The translations under genes were made by a program, and so were the position numbers. This document shows, in pieces, positions 17,076-26,099 of a stretch of 64,000 nt of DNA. The notes under the pieces are model-generated. The model had not been told where the DNA came from. It searched no databases and saw only the letters and a list, made by a program, of their open reading frames with translations. The first letter of the stretch is position 1. Every line of letters starts with the position of its first letter. The stretch lies in the NCBI RefSeq assembly GCF_029193815.1, contig NZ_JARFVC010000003.1, forward strand, positions 124,001-188,000. The letters run 5' to 3'. The stretch comes from Cytobacillus sp. S13-E01. Lineage in GTDB: Bacteria; Bacillota; Bacilli; Bacillales; Bacillaceae_L.

Positions 17076-17258
17076 GTGGATGCCCAAAAGGATAAAATCA
17101 GTACATTAGAAGCAACACTTAGTAGTGCAGCAGACTCTTTTGGAGAGAACGACAGAACAGAAACAGGTTACAGGAAATTTCCTAAAGAAGTCCCGAAAGA
17201 TATAAAATTCAATTTCTTTATCTCCATTTCAATCTTTGGCATATTCAAAATATCTTGA
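17076..17258 (+). CDS. Uncertain short frame, possible gene fragment
   Basis: A GTG-started 60-codon frame preceded by AGGGGGGTGGAGTC. The first 45 residues (MDAQKDKISTLEATLSSAAD and on to GYRKFPKEVPKDIKF) look protein-like, while the end turns into a low-complexity F/I/S run, as if a longer gene had been cut and joined to non-coding DNA. No family recognised. It precedes the DUF2935 gene by 43 bp. Confidence 0.3.
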   Translation: MDAQKDKISTLEATLSSAADSFGENDRTETGYRKFPKEVPKDIKFNFFISISIFGIFKIS

Positions 17259-17301
17259 GAATATAATCATAGCGGTAAGATTAAACGAAGGGAGGGTTGT
17301 T

Positions 17302-18075
17302 ATGGGGTATATGGATAACTACGAAAGGGATGCCTATGGAATAGTAGCCTTTTGGTTACGAAGTAATTTAGACCATGGTCGATTTTTTGACAGGGAAATA
17401 AGCCATCATGAATTGGAATTAGCCCGTGCAAACCAAAGTATGGTTCAGGGGATGGGAGGGATATGGCAGAGGGCGGAGGCGAAACAGGGGGACCTTGGAG
17501 TTTTGATTAATGAATCCCAACAAGCTATAAGTGAATTTCGTAATTTCCTTATCCTTGGCATGAATAAGGCTTTACGGTGTGAAGTGATTGTTTCAACACC
17601 AGTAGCTCTTATGGACCATATGATACGAGAAGCCGAGGAGTCCCAAAAGGTACTTAATCTAATACAAAGTGGCGGTCAAGTTTTAGTAGCAGATGCGGTT
17701 ATTCATGAAAGTACGTTTTGGTTGAGACAAATGGCTGACCATCTTGCTTTTTTACAGCATTATTTAGACCCATCAAATTATGAACTACAAGATAGGGTAA
17801 GAATAATGACACAAAAGTTTGAACGACTTTTTCTCCAATCAAATGCACTCAGAACAATAGTACGAAAACCACGGACGGAGTTGCTACCAGCTTTAAGCGC
17901 TTTTAGGCAAATGGTTATTTGTGAAGCTAAGGATTTAGAAGCATTTAAATTAGAATTAGATACTCTTATCAAGCAGTGTGCTGTTATTTCAACTGCACCG
18001 CCAGATTTATTAGAACATCTTGCCAGAGAAGCCCATCACCTATGGAGAAACTTAGAAGAGGGAATTATTACCTAA
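17302..18075 (+). CDS. DUF2935 domain protein
   Basis: A 257-residue all-helical protein with two similar halves, each of the DUF2935 type (FWLRSNLDHGRFFDREI in the first half, FWLRQMADHLAFLQHYL in the second). Repeated histidine and glutamate residues in helices suggest a ferritin-like or hemerythrin-like four-helix bundle that could bind metal. That is inference; the family has no established function. GGGAGGG stands five bases before the ATG at 17302. The frame is open further upstream but without a ribosome site. Confidence 0.8.
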   Translation: MGYMDNYERDAYGIVAFWLRSNLDHGRFFDREISHHELELARANQSMVQGMGGIWQRAEAKQGDLGVLINESQQAISEFRNFLILGMNKALRCEVIVSTPVALMDHMIREAEESQKVLNLIQSGGQVLVADAVIHESTFWLRQMADHLAFLQHYLDPSNYELQDRVRIMTQKFERLFLQSNALRTIVRKPRTELLPALSAFRQMVICEAKDLEAFKLELDTLIKQCAVISTAPPDLLEHLAREAHHLWRNLEEGIIT

Positions 18076-18120
18076 CCCTAACACCAATTTGAAGATACTT
18101 AAAGTAATGGGTTGCTTTAA

Positions 18121-18598
18121 TTAAATAAGACATGTAAAGTCAAAACACATGGATAATAAATAAAAACCATGCGTTCCAGTTTCCAGTGCAAACACTAATA
18201 TTAAAGAAGATACAGAACGACTCGTACCATCTTGATAAAACCCAACTTCCTCTTTCAGTTCCTTAATAAAATTCTCAAAAGACACTTCATCAGTCGTTAA
18301 AAGTTCATTTTTAAAAGAAACTTTAAAGCCTTATTATTCTTTTTACTTAAGTCTTCAAATGCACCTTTGCTTTGCTGAACGACATTTTGAGGAAAAATGA
18401 AGGTAAATTAATTTTATAAATATTGTCTAGATGAGTTATTAAAATGATACATATTCTATTCGGTGCATCTCCTTCAAACAGTCTGAAAGTAGATCTAAAG
18501 GATTTAAAGGTTGATAAGGAAGAACAGGTCATTGCCTTTTTATATGGAAGTAGGCGTTTTTGTAAGGTTACACCATCAACTACTGTTCGATAAACCAA
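18121..18598 (-). pseudogene. Degraded coding remnant with shifted frames
   Basis: On the minus strand three overlapping pieces in different frames read like protein: EGDAPNRICIILITHLDNIY, then FPQNVVQQSKGAFEDLSKKN to KALKFLLKMNF, then KNELLTTDEVSFENFIKELK to SRSVSSLILVFALETGTHGF. No piece has a start codon with a ribosome site. It looks like one gene broken by at least two indels. Family not recognised. This is the only content seen in the 633-bp gap 18076-18708. Confidence 0.4.
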
Positions 18599-18708
18599 CA
18601 GTTTCGGGAGGCAACTAAATAATAAAGGCTTGTAGAAAAACGGAGTATCTAGTTTTTCTACAAGCCAATTGTTATCCTATTTCTGTTTTTCTCTGTAAAC
18701 CGACCCTT

Positions 18709-19272
18709 TTAGTGTGATAAATGGCTGGGTTGGTTTTTATTTGTATGATTATAAACAGGCATATGGTTATGATTCTCTTGTAAGGGGTTTTGACTACTGG
18801 TCTGTTCCATCGCTGTTGCATTTGGGTGACTCATCCACCCATTTTGTGTTGCTAACATGCCAATTTGATCCGCTATATGGGATTGTTGTAATGCCATTTC
18901 AATGTGAATTTTCTTTACTTGTGGATCTTTCATGTTTTGAGCAGAAGTAAAGTTTTCATTCGCCATTGCCGTTGCTGTAACATGAGCATCTGTTGCAATA
19001 TCTGGATCTTCTAATCCAATTGGAGAATAATTGGCATGACTATGGCTTGCAACTTGCGGAATTGGTGGCAAAGTTACTTGGCTCTGTTGGGTATTGTTTA
19101 ATAAATTATTCATCACATTCGTATGATTTTTCATAAGACCAGCTTGTTGCTCAAGTATCATAATAAGCTGCTGATTCTGCGTACCTGAAGCATAAAGCTC
19201 CAATTTTTTGATAATCGCATTGTGGACTGACAAATGATTTGCCATTAACCCTACATCTACTGTTTTTAACAT
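18709..19272 (-). CDS. CotF-like spore coat protein
   Basis: A 187-residue protein. The N-terminal 60 residues form a helical bundle start (VGLMANHLSVHNAIIKKLEL) and residues about 85-145 a second (DPDIATDAHVTATAMANENF, then VKKIHIEMALQQSHIADQIG). This is the coat-F ferritin-like family, found in spore coats of bacilli. The tail is rich in H, N and Q. AAAGGAGCGATTTTA precedes the ATG. It lies 76 bp after the multicopper-oxidase-like gene in the same direction, so the two may be cotranscribed during sporulation; no mother-cell promoter was pinned down. Confidence 0.75.
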   Translation of the reverse strand: MLKTVDVGLMANHLSVHNAIIKKLELYASGTQNQQLIMILEQQAGLMKNHTNVMNNLLNNTQQSQVTLPPIPQVASHSHANYSPIGLEDPDIATDAHVTATAMANENFTSAQNMKDPQVKKIHIEMALQQSHIADQIGMLATQNGWMSHPNATAMEQTSSQNPLQENHNHMPVYNHTNKNQPSHLSH

Positions 19273-19348
19273 TAAAATCGCTCCTTTTTTATTCTTTTCA
19301 AGAAAGATTGGGGACGTGCTTTTCTTAGGTTATGAAATCGAATTTCTT

Positions 19349-20251
19349 CTATTCATCATAAATAAGTTGAGTAATCATCCCTCCTGGGGCGTGTCCATTA
19401 TTAGATTCATGGAAAGTCTTTGTTCCATTAATTGGCCACTTTCCTGGATTGTTCGCGAGTATCTCTACGTCTATCCGTTTTCCTGATGCTAAACTAATCG
19501 TGTCATCCATCATTCCTGTTCTTGGAAATCCATCGACTTCTACGATGTTAAAGTCATGACCATGGGTATGCATGGAATGACTAGAGCTTGATTTATTGAT
19601 AAAACGAATACGGAGTCTTTCTCCAAATGTGGTGTGTAATGGAGTAGTTTCCGGATAACACTTCCCATTAATAGTAAAGAAATTCGGTTGGATTCCATAT
19701 TTTATAGGTTTATAGGTCCCAGGGAATACTTTTCCTAATTCAGGTTGTTCAATTTGCCATTGCTGAACAATTAGCGTATAGTCACGATCTGGAAGCATTA
19801 CTGGGTGCGTGTAGTTGTTATTCGGCAGTACAAGAAAGGCGCCAACTAAACCTAAATTTTCTTGAAAGTTTTCGGTAGAATGATAAAAAAAAGTCCCAAC
19901 TTGCCATGCCTGGAATTTGTATGTGTATGATTCACCAGGCTTAATTTTAGGAGATGGCTCGATGGGTGTTCTACCATCTTGTGAATTGGGCTTTACTAAG
20001 CCATGGACGTGAAGTGTTGTCGGCTCTTCTGTACGGTTCTCTACTTCTATCGAAACCCATTCTCCTTGCTTTACAACAATCATAGGTCCTGGTGTACTTG
20101 CATTGTAACCAAGGGCGTCAATGGTAATTTCCGGCAAGATATTATGAGCAATTGGTTCAGCAATTAATTTAAACTTACGCAAATGATCTTCTTGATGATA
20201 GTTAGCAACTTGTCCATCAGGAATTATTAGTTTGCTTTCCCAGTCAGTCAT
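19349..20251 (-). CDS. Two-domain multicopper-oxidase-like protein lacking key copper ligands
   Basis: About 300 residues, two cupredoxin domains. Motif 1 is intact (LHVHGL), motif 3 is intact (HSMHTHGHDF), but motif 2 is FYHST (normally HSH) and motif 4 is FHESNNGHAPGGM, where HCH-x3-H-x4-M is expected. The type 1 copper cysteine and two trinuclear-site histidines are therefore replaced. Normal laccase chemistry is unlikely. It may bind fewer coppers or be structural. There is no signal peptide. Start ATG-ATG at 20251-20254 is chosen because GGAGG lies 5-8 bases before them; an earlier ATG overlaps that site. Confidence 0.8.
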   Translation of the reverse strand: MTDWESKLIIPDGQVANYHQEDHLRKFKLIAEPIAHNILPEITIDALGYNASTPGPMIVVKQGEWVSIEVENRTEEPTTLHVHGLVKPNSQDGRTPIEPSPKIKPGESYTYKFQAWQVGTFFYHSTENFQENLGLVGAFLVLPNNNYTHPVMLPDRDYTLIVQQWQIEQPELGKVFPGTYKPIKYGIQPNFFTINGKCYPETTPLHTTFGERLRIRFINKSSSSHSMHTHGHDFNIVEVDGFPRTGMMDDTISLASGKRIDVEILANNPGKWPINGTKTFHESNNGHAPGGMITQLIYDE

Positions 20252-20412
20252 CATTCTAACCTCCATTTCTAAAAACTTTTGGTAACATCAATTAACTACA
20301 CTTATTTATGGCTTTCTATGTTTGTTGCGCACTCACATTGTAGTGCTTAATCATAATTTAAAGCCGTTTCCCATGACTTTTTCCAGCTGATCTTAAACAA
20401 TAATAATCATTA

Positions 20413-20451
20413 ATCATACACTTAAGATAAATGTAGTCATAGGTGTATGAT
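20413..20451. promoter_or_regulatory. Long-spaced dyad upstream of the oxidase-like gene
   Basis: ATCATACAC and GTGTATGAT form a perfect 9+9 inverted repeat 21 bases apart, about 160-200 bp before the start of the leftward gene. It could be an operator. CATACAC also resembles a mother-cell sigma -10 box, but no matching -35 was assigned. Confidence 0.35.
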
Positions 20452-20625
20452 AATTTGTATCAGCTGTTTTCCACTTCTTATAATATTTGTTATATCAAAA
20501 AAATTATTCAGCTAACTAAAAAAGGGTGACAAAAGGAACTAATCTATCTGTTAATAAAAATGATCATGTGATTAAGTAGCAATGGAAACAAGAAAAAGTA
20601 AAAATGGATTCAACCATGTTTCGTT

Positions 20626-20852
20626 TCAGCCCCAAAAAAAGCTAATAAAAAACTTTAAAAACGTCAGATGAGCATCCTCTAATGGTTGGCTATTATTATT
20701 TGCATTTGGTTTCAAGAAATTTAGACTCTTATAACCAAATAATCCCCATCCTTCATTGCCTTCGCGATATCTTGGGTCATCCGTTAATGCTGTTCCTCAT
20801 CCTCAGCAAATAAGGATAGTTGGTTTCCACCAAAGATTCGTTCTTTTTGCAT
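20626..20852 (-). pseudogene. Short coding remnant with one frameshift
   Basis: On the minus strand MQKERIFGGNQLSLFAEDEE runs into a stop, and the adjacent frame reads ALTDDPRYREGNEGWGLFGY, KSLNFLKPNANNNSQPLEDA and on to a TGA at 20626. Together they look like one broken gene; no ribosome site precedes the ATG. Family not recognised. Apart from this and the dyad, the gap 20252-20917 shows nothing else. Confidence 0.4.
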
Positions 20853-20917
20853 TGTAATCATTGTTAGTATTTAAATAGTATTTGATAGTTTGATCTTTCC
20901 CTTCCTTACCAATTTGA

Positions 20918-21364
20918 TTACATTTTTACTTGATATTCGCAGCAACCATCGCCATTAACATTGCATTTTGTTTCCTTTGCTTTCACTCTCTTATTCAGTA
21001 TCTTTGTAAAGGCTCCTTCTAAAATGGCACCCTCTAAATCACACACTAAGTGACCTTCCTTGTGAGGTAGTCCTTTACAGAAACAATCATCCACTTGGAC
21101 AGTTACCTCATTGCTTTTTTTCTCTACAATTGATGGGATACCGATATTTAGTGTTTCAAATAATTTTAAAGCCTCATCAACAGATTTGACAGGAAGACTT
21201 CCTCCGATTTTCCTACCTATTGTTGCCGTTGTACTTTTGCCGTGCATAGGAAGTCCTTGATACATCCCTATTAATCTAATTGCTCGATAAAGCTCGAGTG
21301 GCACTGAGTTACTAAGCATTTTTCTATCAATACTCTTTAACTCTTCAAATGAAAAATCTTCCAT
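20918..21364 (-). CDS. V4R-domain protein
   Basis: A 148-residue cytoplasmic protein whose C-terminal part (DDCFCKGLPHKEGHLVCDLE and a final CNVNGDGCCEYQV) fits the V4R (4-vinyl reductase) small-molecule-binding domain. The closing cysteine cluster is typical. Such domains sense hydrocarbons or other ligands, and may bind zinc. It follows the chemoreceptor gene by 104 bp in the same direction, which hints at a sensory link, but that is inference. AGGAGGGAATAAG precedes the ATG. Confidence 0.65.
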   Translation of the reverse strand: MEDFSFEELKSIDRKMLSNSVPLELYRAIRLIGMYQGLPMHGKSTTATIGRKIGGSLPVKSVDEALKLFETLNIGIPSIVEKKSNEVTVQVDDCFCKGLPHKEGHLVCDLEGAILEGAFTKILNKRVKAKETKCNVNGDGCCEYQVKM

Positions 21365-21468
21365 CTTATTCCCTCCTAGTATCCTATTACAATTTGATTT
21401 TAAAAGTCGTAATAAATATGTTTCCCATTCAAATCAATTTTTTTGAACCAAACTCCAACTTTGATTGA

Positions 21469-23241
21469 CTAGAGTTTAAATTTCATAGCAGCATCTTGTA
21501 GTTCTTGAGCCATTTTCGCTAATATTTGAGTAGCCGAGCTAATCTCCTCGATTGAGGCATTCTGTTCTTCTGTTGAAGCTGAAACTTCTTGGGTTGCGTT
21601 GTTAGTATCCTGGATGATTTGCTCTGTCTTTTTCATAGCTTGTACTAATGAATCAGTATTTAAGTGAATATCAATTAATTCATCATTTATTTCCCTAATA
21701 TATTCAGTAATTTCTTCTACGGCGATAGCGATTTGTTCAAAGGATTCTCCTACTTCGCTAGTATATGAGGTCCCTTTCGCTACAGCGTTTTCACTATTTT
21801 TCATTGAATTTGCTGCTTCGATCGTACTTTTTTGCATTTCCTTTATTAATGTATCAATCTGTCTTGCCGATTGACTTGACTGTTCAGCCAATTTCTTTAC
21901 CTCTTGTGCAACAACTGCGAACCCTTTTCCGTGTTCTCCAGCTCTAGCGGCCTCAATCGCAGCATTTAATGATAGAAGATTTGTTTGGTCTGATATTTCA
22001 GTAATAAGCGTAACAATTTGTCCAACCTTTGATGACTTATTTTGAAGATTAATAATTTGTTCACTCATATCCTTCGTTGACGTCTCAATATGCTCCATTT
22101 GAGTTATTACTTGTCTAATAACTCCTTGCCCGTTTTCTGTTTTTATATTAGCCAATTCTGCTGCTTTGTTTGCTTCATTTGTTCTTGTTGTGATATTCGT
22201 TATGCCATTTGAAATCTCATTCACTACCGTACGAGTCTTTGCGACATATTCTGTTTGATCATTGGCCCCGGTCGATACTTGTTCTATTGCAGTAACAATT
22301 TGTTCGGAAGCCTTAGCACTTTGATCAGCACTAGCATTTACTTCCTCAGAAGATGCTGCTAATGAATCAGAGGCTTCGGCTACTTTTGATAGTAGACTTT
22401 TAAGGTTATAAATCATTAAGTTAAAACTACTAGCTAGTTTACCAACTTCATCTTTTTGTTTTGTTTCAATTGCTTCGACAGTTAGGTCTCCTGAAGCTAC
22501 TTTTTCCATTCGCTCAGAAGCGATAATAATCGGTTTCGTTAAACGTCCCGAAAAGAACCATATAATCAAACTCCCGAGCAACAAACTTATACCTAATGTA
22601 ATCATATTTATATATAATACTTTGTTTGCGCTTTTGTTAAAATCCACCATATAAGTCCCAGCGCCAATTATCCAATTCCAGTTAGAATCAATTTTTGTGT
22701 AAGTCACTTTTGGAGCTATCGTATTTTCGTCATTGGGAAGAGGGTATTCATAGTAAGTGAACCCCCCACCATTAACCCCTTGCTTAACAAGTTCTTGACC
22801 ATACATCATCCCGTTAGAGTCTTTCGAGTTCCAAAGATTAACTCCTTCACTTGTCGGGTGGGCGAGAAGATCCCCTGTATTATTCATAAAAAAAAAGTAG
22901 CCTAGTTCACCTATATTTACACTTTTATCTATGGATCTAGTTCCATCTTCGTTAATTTTTCCGACTATCATATCTTTAGCGTTTTGTTGAGCCTCTTCTA
23001 AAGTCAGTTCCCCTCTTTCCACACGTTCATTATATTCATTCACCATTTTAAGTGCCATTTCAACACTATTTTCTAAGTTGATTTCACCCATCTCGTTCAT
23101 GCTGCTTTTACTGAAGATATAGCTAGAGATACCAATGGTTAAGGAAGGTACTGCAAGTAACAATAGACTGATAGTAACTAGTTTGGAGCGGATCGTTTGA
23201 AAATGAAATTTATAAAATAGCCGAAAGTTTGGTTTATTCAT
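21469..23241 (-). CDS. Methyl-accepting chemotaxis protein with a Cache sensor
   Basis: A 590-residue transmembrane chemoreceptor. Order: helix TM1 (about 19-43), an extracellular single Cache_2-type domain ([20 protein letters not shown] and [13 protein letters not shown]-like end), TM2 (about 205-230), HAMP ([20 protein letters not shown]), then the cytoplasmic signalling coiled coil with the hairpin tip [20 protein letters not shown]. It relays to CheA/CheW; the ligand is unknown. Its ATG overlaps the stop of the upstream EAL fragment by four bases (ATGA), so the two were once translationally coupled. Confidence 0.92.
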   Translation of the reverse strand: MNKPNFRLFYKFHFQTIRSKLVTISLLLLAVPSLTIGISSYIFSKSSMNEMGEINLENSVEMALKMVNEYNERVERGELTLEEAQQNAKDMIVGKINEDGTRSIDKSVNIGELGYFFFMNNTGDLLAHPTSEGVNLWNSKDSNGMMYGQELVKQGVNGGGFTYYEYPLPNDENTIAPKVTYTKIDSNWNWIIGAGTYMVDFNKSANKVLYINMITLGISLLLGSLIIWFFSGRLTKPIIIASERMEKVASGDLTVEAIETKQKDEVGKLASSFNLMIYNLKSLLSKVAEASDSLAASSEEVNASADQSAKASEQIVTAIEQVSTGANDQTEYVAKTRTVVNEISNGITNITTRTNEANKAAELANIKTENGQGVIRQVITQMEHIETSTKDMSEQIINLQNKSSKVGQIVTLITEISDQTNLLSLNAAIEAARAGEHGKGFAVVAQEVKKLAEQSSQSARQIDTLIKEMQKSTIEAANSMKNSENAVAKGTSYTSEVGESFEQIAIAVEEITEYIREINDELIDIHLNTDSLVQAMKKTEQIIQDTNNATQEVSASTEEQNASIEEISSATQILAKMAQELQDAAMKFKL

Positions 23242-23627
23242 GATATTTCCCCTTTGTCATTTGATTGATTTGAAAGGAGCATCTTGAATTCACTGCTTGG
23301 TACAGGTCTACCCACATAATAGCCTTGAATTTCATCGCAACCTAATAGACGTAAGCACTCTAGTGATTCCTTTTCTTCTACTCCTTCAGCCACAACCTTT
23401 ACTTTTAGTTCATGTGCCAAATAAATAATGGCTTTAACGATTGCAATATCCTGACTATTTCTGATCATTTCCTTAATAAAAGATTGGTCAATTTTAAGAT
23501 GATTAATTGGGAAGTTCCTCAAATAAGTTAACGATGAATAACCTGTTCCGAAGTCATCAATTGATACACTTACCCCCGTTTCTCTTAGTCTTTTTATACA
23601 CTCTACGCACTCTGCGGTATTCTCCAA
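23238..23627 (-). pseudogene. EAL-domain fragment (cyclic-di-GMP phosphodiesterase C-terminus)
   Basis: Only the last 129 residues of an EAL protein remain: VSIDDFGTGYSSLTYLRNFP, LKIDQSFIKEM, VVAEGVEEKESLECL and GYYVGRPVP are clear EAL motifs, but the EAL signature itself and the first half of the domain (normally about 240 residues) are missing. The only start is a TTG at the break. Immediately upstream the DNA is instead the 3' end of a Crp/Fnr-type gene on the other strand, so this is a rearrangement scar. It could still help translate the chemoreceptor through the ATGA overlap. Confidence 0.8.
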
Positions 23628-23637
23628 AATACAAAAC

Positions 23638-23814
23638 GGAAGATTTACACTTCCAGTACCACAAAAAGAGTTAGCTCCACTAATTGGAACGACACCTGAA
23701 ACACTTAGTCGGAAATTTAAAGGGCTTGGTTCTAAAAAAATTATTCAAATGAAAGATCATAATGATATTCGTATCCTTAATTATATAAAACTTAAGGAAC
23801 TCGCTGGTTTATAG
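23638..23814 (+). pseudogene. C-terminal fragment of a Crp/Fnr-family regulator
   Basis: The plus-strand frame GRFTLPVPQKELAPLIGTTP, ETLSRKFKGLGSKKIIQMKD and on to IKLKELAGL ending at 23814 is the winged-helix DNA-binding part of a Crp/Fnr regulator (helix-turn-helix with ETLSR). The cyclic-nucleotide-like sensor domain is gone. Its left end meets the truncated EAL gene at about 23625-23638. No start codon or ribosome site is present. Confidence 0.75.
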
Positions 23815-23987
23815 TGCTTGCCTTCCTTAGCGATGAGTTTACAGTTCTAAATGTTCTCTTGCCTTGTATACATCTACGATTTAACCTCTACAATAATTCT
23901 TGCCTTAGCGCTTCGCCAGTCGGAGCAACTTATCCAGTACTCCCCCTAAATGAGACTTAACTAAAAGTATCTATTTTGTGAACAACA

Positions 23988-24016
23988 ATGACATACTTCC
24001 TATAATAAAGTATAAT
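23988..24016 (+). promoter_or_regulatory. Sigma-A promoter for ctaB
   Basis: ATGACA and TATAAT with a 17-base spacer; the -10 is perfect and the -35 is one base off. It is 44 bp before the ATG of ctaB. Confidence 0.75.
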
Positions 24017-24059
24017 GGCTAATGAATTGCCTTATGCATTTAAGAGGGGGGGATGCTAG

Positions 24060-24965
24060 ATGAATAAAAGTGAGATTTCTATTACTATTGAACAAAATAG
24101 TACACCTACCTTACTTTTAGATCTACTATCACTTTTTAAAGGTCTTGTTTTAGTCTTTAACGTACTACCAGTATTGGCAGGATTTATGTTAGCACTTCAC
24201 TTTACAAATGCTACACTGACGGAGAGTTGGGAACTTTTTTTGCTGACGATTATTGGAAGTACATTGGTGATGGGTGGAGCACTTGTCCTAAATAACTGGT
24301 ATGATGTGGATATTGACAGTGTAATGGATCGAACGAAAAAACGCCCAACGGTTACAGGTCATATTCCTTTAAATGTTGTATTAATACTGGGGATTGCCTT
24401 ATCTATATTTGGATTAATACTTTTACTTTTTACGACAGTTGAAGCGACTATCTATGCCCTTATAGGGTGGTTCACATATGTTGTTTTATATACGATGTGG
24501 TCAAAGCGAAGATATACCCTTAATACGGTAATTGGAAGTGTATCTGGTGCAGTAACACCTTTAATTGGTTGGACTGCAATAGATTCTGGCTTTCATCTTG
24601 TACCGATTGTGCTGTTTCTACTCTTATTTATCTGGCAAATGCCACATACTTTTGCAATCGCAATGAAGAAGTGTAACGAGTATAGTGCTGCCGGAGTAGC
24701 TATGCTTCCAGTTGTCCATGGCTTTGAAATGACGAAGCGACAAATGTTTGTTTATACTATTTGCTTACTTCCACTACCATTTTATTTAGCTTCACTAGGA
24801 ACAGTATTTATTGTACTAGCGACATTGCTTAATATTGGTTGGGTAATCGTAAGTATCAGAGGCTTCTTTACGAAGAATGATCTTAAGTGGGCTCATGTTA
24901 ATTTTCTTTATTCTGTAAACTATATAATGATAATATTCTTAATGATGGTAGTCGTTACATTGTAA
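24060..24965 (+). CDS. ctaB: Protoheme IX farnesyltransferase (heme O synthase) CtaB
   Basis: A 301-residue polytopic membrane enzyme (about 8-9 helices) that adds a farnesyl group to heme B to make heme O, the precursor of heme A in cytochrome oxidases. The prenyl-diphosphate site NNWYDVDIDSVMDRTKKRP is at about residues 79-97, and the second conserved motif is YTMWSKRRYTLNTVIGSVSG. The start follows AGAGGGGGGGATGCTAG. It lies a few kb before the ba3 oxidase operon, a plausible user of its product. Its own promoter and terminator make it a single-gene unit. Confidence 0.9.
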   Translation: MNKSEISITIEQNSTPTLLLDLLSLFKGLVLVFNVLPVLAGFMLALHFTNATLTESWELFLLTIIGSTLVMGGALVLNNWYDVDIDSVMDRTKKRPTVTGHIPLNVVLILGIALSIFGLILLLFTTVEATIYALIGWFTYVVLYTMWSKRRYTLNTVIGSVSGAVTPLIGWTAIDSGFHLVPIVLFLLLFIWQMPHTFAIAMKKCNEYSAAGVAMLPVVHGFEMTKRQMFVYTICLLPLPFYLASLGTVFIVLATLLNIGWVIVSIRGFFTKNDLKWAHVNFLYSVNYIMIIFLMMVVVTL

Positions 24966-24971
24966 TTTTTA

Positions 24972-25026
24972 GGGCCTGACCACCAGTGTTTTACAACTGT
25001 AAAGCATTGGAGTCAGGCCCTTTTTT
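24972..25026. terminator. Bidirectional terminator between ctaB and tetR
   Basis: GGGCCTGAC pairs with GTCAGGCCC across a longer loop that itself pairs partly, followed by TTTTTT. It serves ctaB and probably the leftward regulator gene. Confidence 0.85.
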
Positions 25027-25912
25027 AAATTTTTGTAAAAGAAGACGTAACTAATTGAACGAGGTTTTCGAATTCCTTTTTTTCTGAAAATAATTGTTCC
25101 GCTTTCAAAGATAGTAGAGCACTTTCAATTAAAAATTTTCGAGGATTCTTAGAGTTTAATAATTCATCTTGGATAAAGTCCAACAACTGGTAATATTTCG
25201 TCCGTTCTGCTTGATCGTTTAGGTCTTTTTTTACCGCTAAGATAGTATGATCAAGCTTTTGCTGAAACGTTTGGTCCGCTTTCGTACAATCGGGCAACCA
25301 GCTTTCTAAAAACTCAGGTAGGATTAGTTGATTACCTGCTTCAGCAACCTCCACGACCATCTTCGCGATTCGTTCTACACTATAATGGACAACTTGATAG
25401 ACACTAGCATTTGATCCATATGCTATAGCGTGAAATTTTAAATTATAGTGCAAAATGCCCTGAAACATAATGGCACAATCCAACAAATAAGGTTTCTTAT
25501 TTTTGCCAAAGATATCGATGAACCGACGGTATAACCAACGAAGAACCCTTAATTGACCATCCTTTATATATTGTTTAAGGTCCTCGTCATTGGAAAAATG
25601 TACTTCTTCAAAAAGGGTAACTAACTTATTAGCTCTGTTGGTTTTCATTTGTAATTCAATTTGCTTTATAAAAATGTCAATATTTGATGGATCTTGGCCA
25701 ATAAGTAATTCATTACGATCTTCTTCAAGTTTCTTGTAAATCGTTTTAAAAATGGCAATTAATAGTTCATTTTTAGAAGAAAAATAATTATAGAAGGTTC
25801 CTTTAGAAATTCCACTATAATCCAATATATCTTGAATGGACGTGGCTTGAAAGCCTTTGTCAATAAACAATTGGTGGGCCATTTTTATGACATGCTGTTT
25901 CCTATCATTCAT
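25025..25912 (-). CDS. TetR-family transcriptional regulator
   Basis: A 295-residue repressor, longer than the usual ~200 because of an extended C-terminal ligand domain. The N-terminal helix-turn-helix is ATSIQDILDYSGISKGTFYN at about residues 23-42, followed by YFSSKNELL. It is divergent from a DHA2-type exporter, the classic layout in which the regulator represses the pump and is released by its substrate. The start at 25912 is chosen for AGGTGATTAT just before it; 21 codons upstream lack a site. Confidence 0.85.
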   Translation of the reverse strand: MNDRKQHVIKMAHQLFIDKGFQATSIQDILDYSGISKGTFYNYFSSKNELLIAIFKTIYKKLEEDRNELLIGQDPSNIDIFIKQIELQMKTNRANKLVTLFEEVHFSNDEDLKQYIKDGQLRVLRWLYRRFIDIFGKNKKPYLLDCAIMFQGILHYNLKFHAIAYGSNASVYQVVHYSVERIAKMVVEVAEAGNQLILPEFLESWLPDCTKADQTFQQKLDHTILAVKKDLNDQAERTKYYQLLDFIQDELLNSKNPRKFLIESALLSLKAEQLFSEKKEFENLVQLVTSSFTKI

Positions 25913-25984
25913 ATAATCACCTGTATTTTCAATTAGACTACCTGTATAGAATTGATAGTACATCATTTTTAACATGATTACAAA

Positions 25985-25999
25985 CCTGTAAATAACAGG
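25985..25999. promoter_or_regulatory. Candidate TetR operator
   Basis: CCTGT-AAATA-ACAGG is a perfect 5+5 inverted repeat in the divergent region. Further ACCTGTAT half-sites lie at about 25919 and 25941 toward the regulator start, and TATACAGG lies just before the exporter ribosome site. Repeated half-sites suggest binding by the adjacent TetR protein. Confidence 0.55.
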
Positions 26000-26099
26000 A
26001 TATTTTTGAATTGCATTAATTGGACAGATGGTATATGATATGATTTATGTGAAATCGTAGTATAAATAAATGAACTGAAAGTATACAGGAGGATAAATA

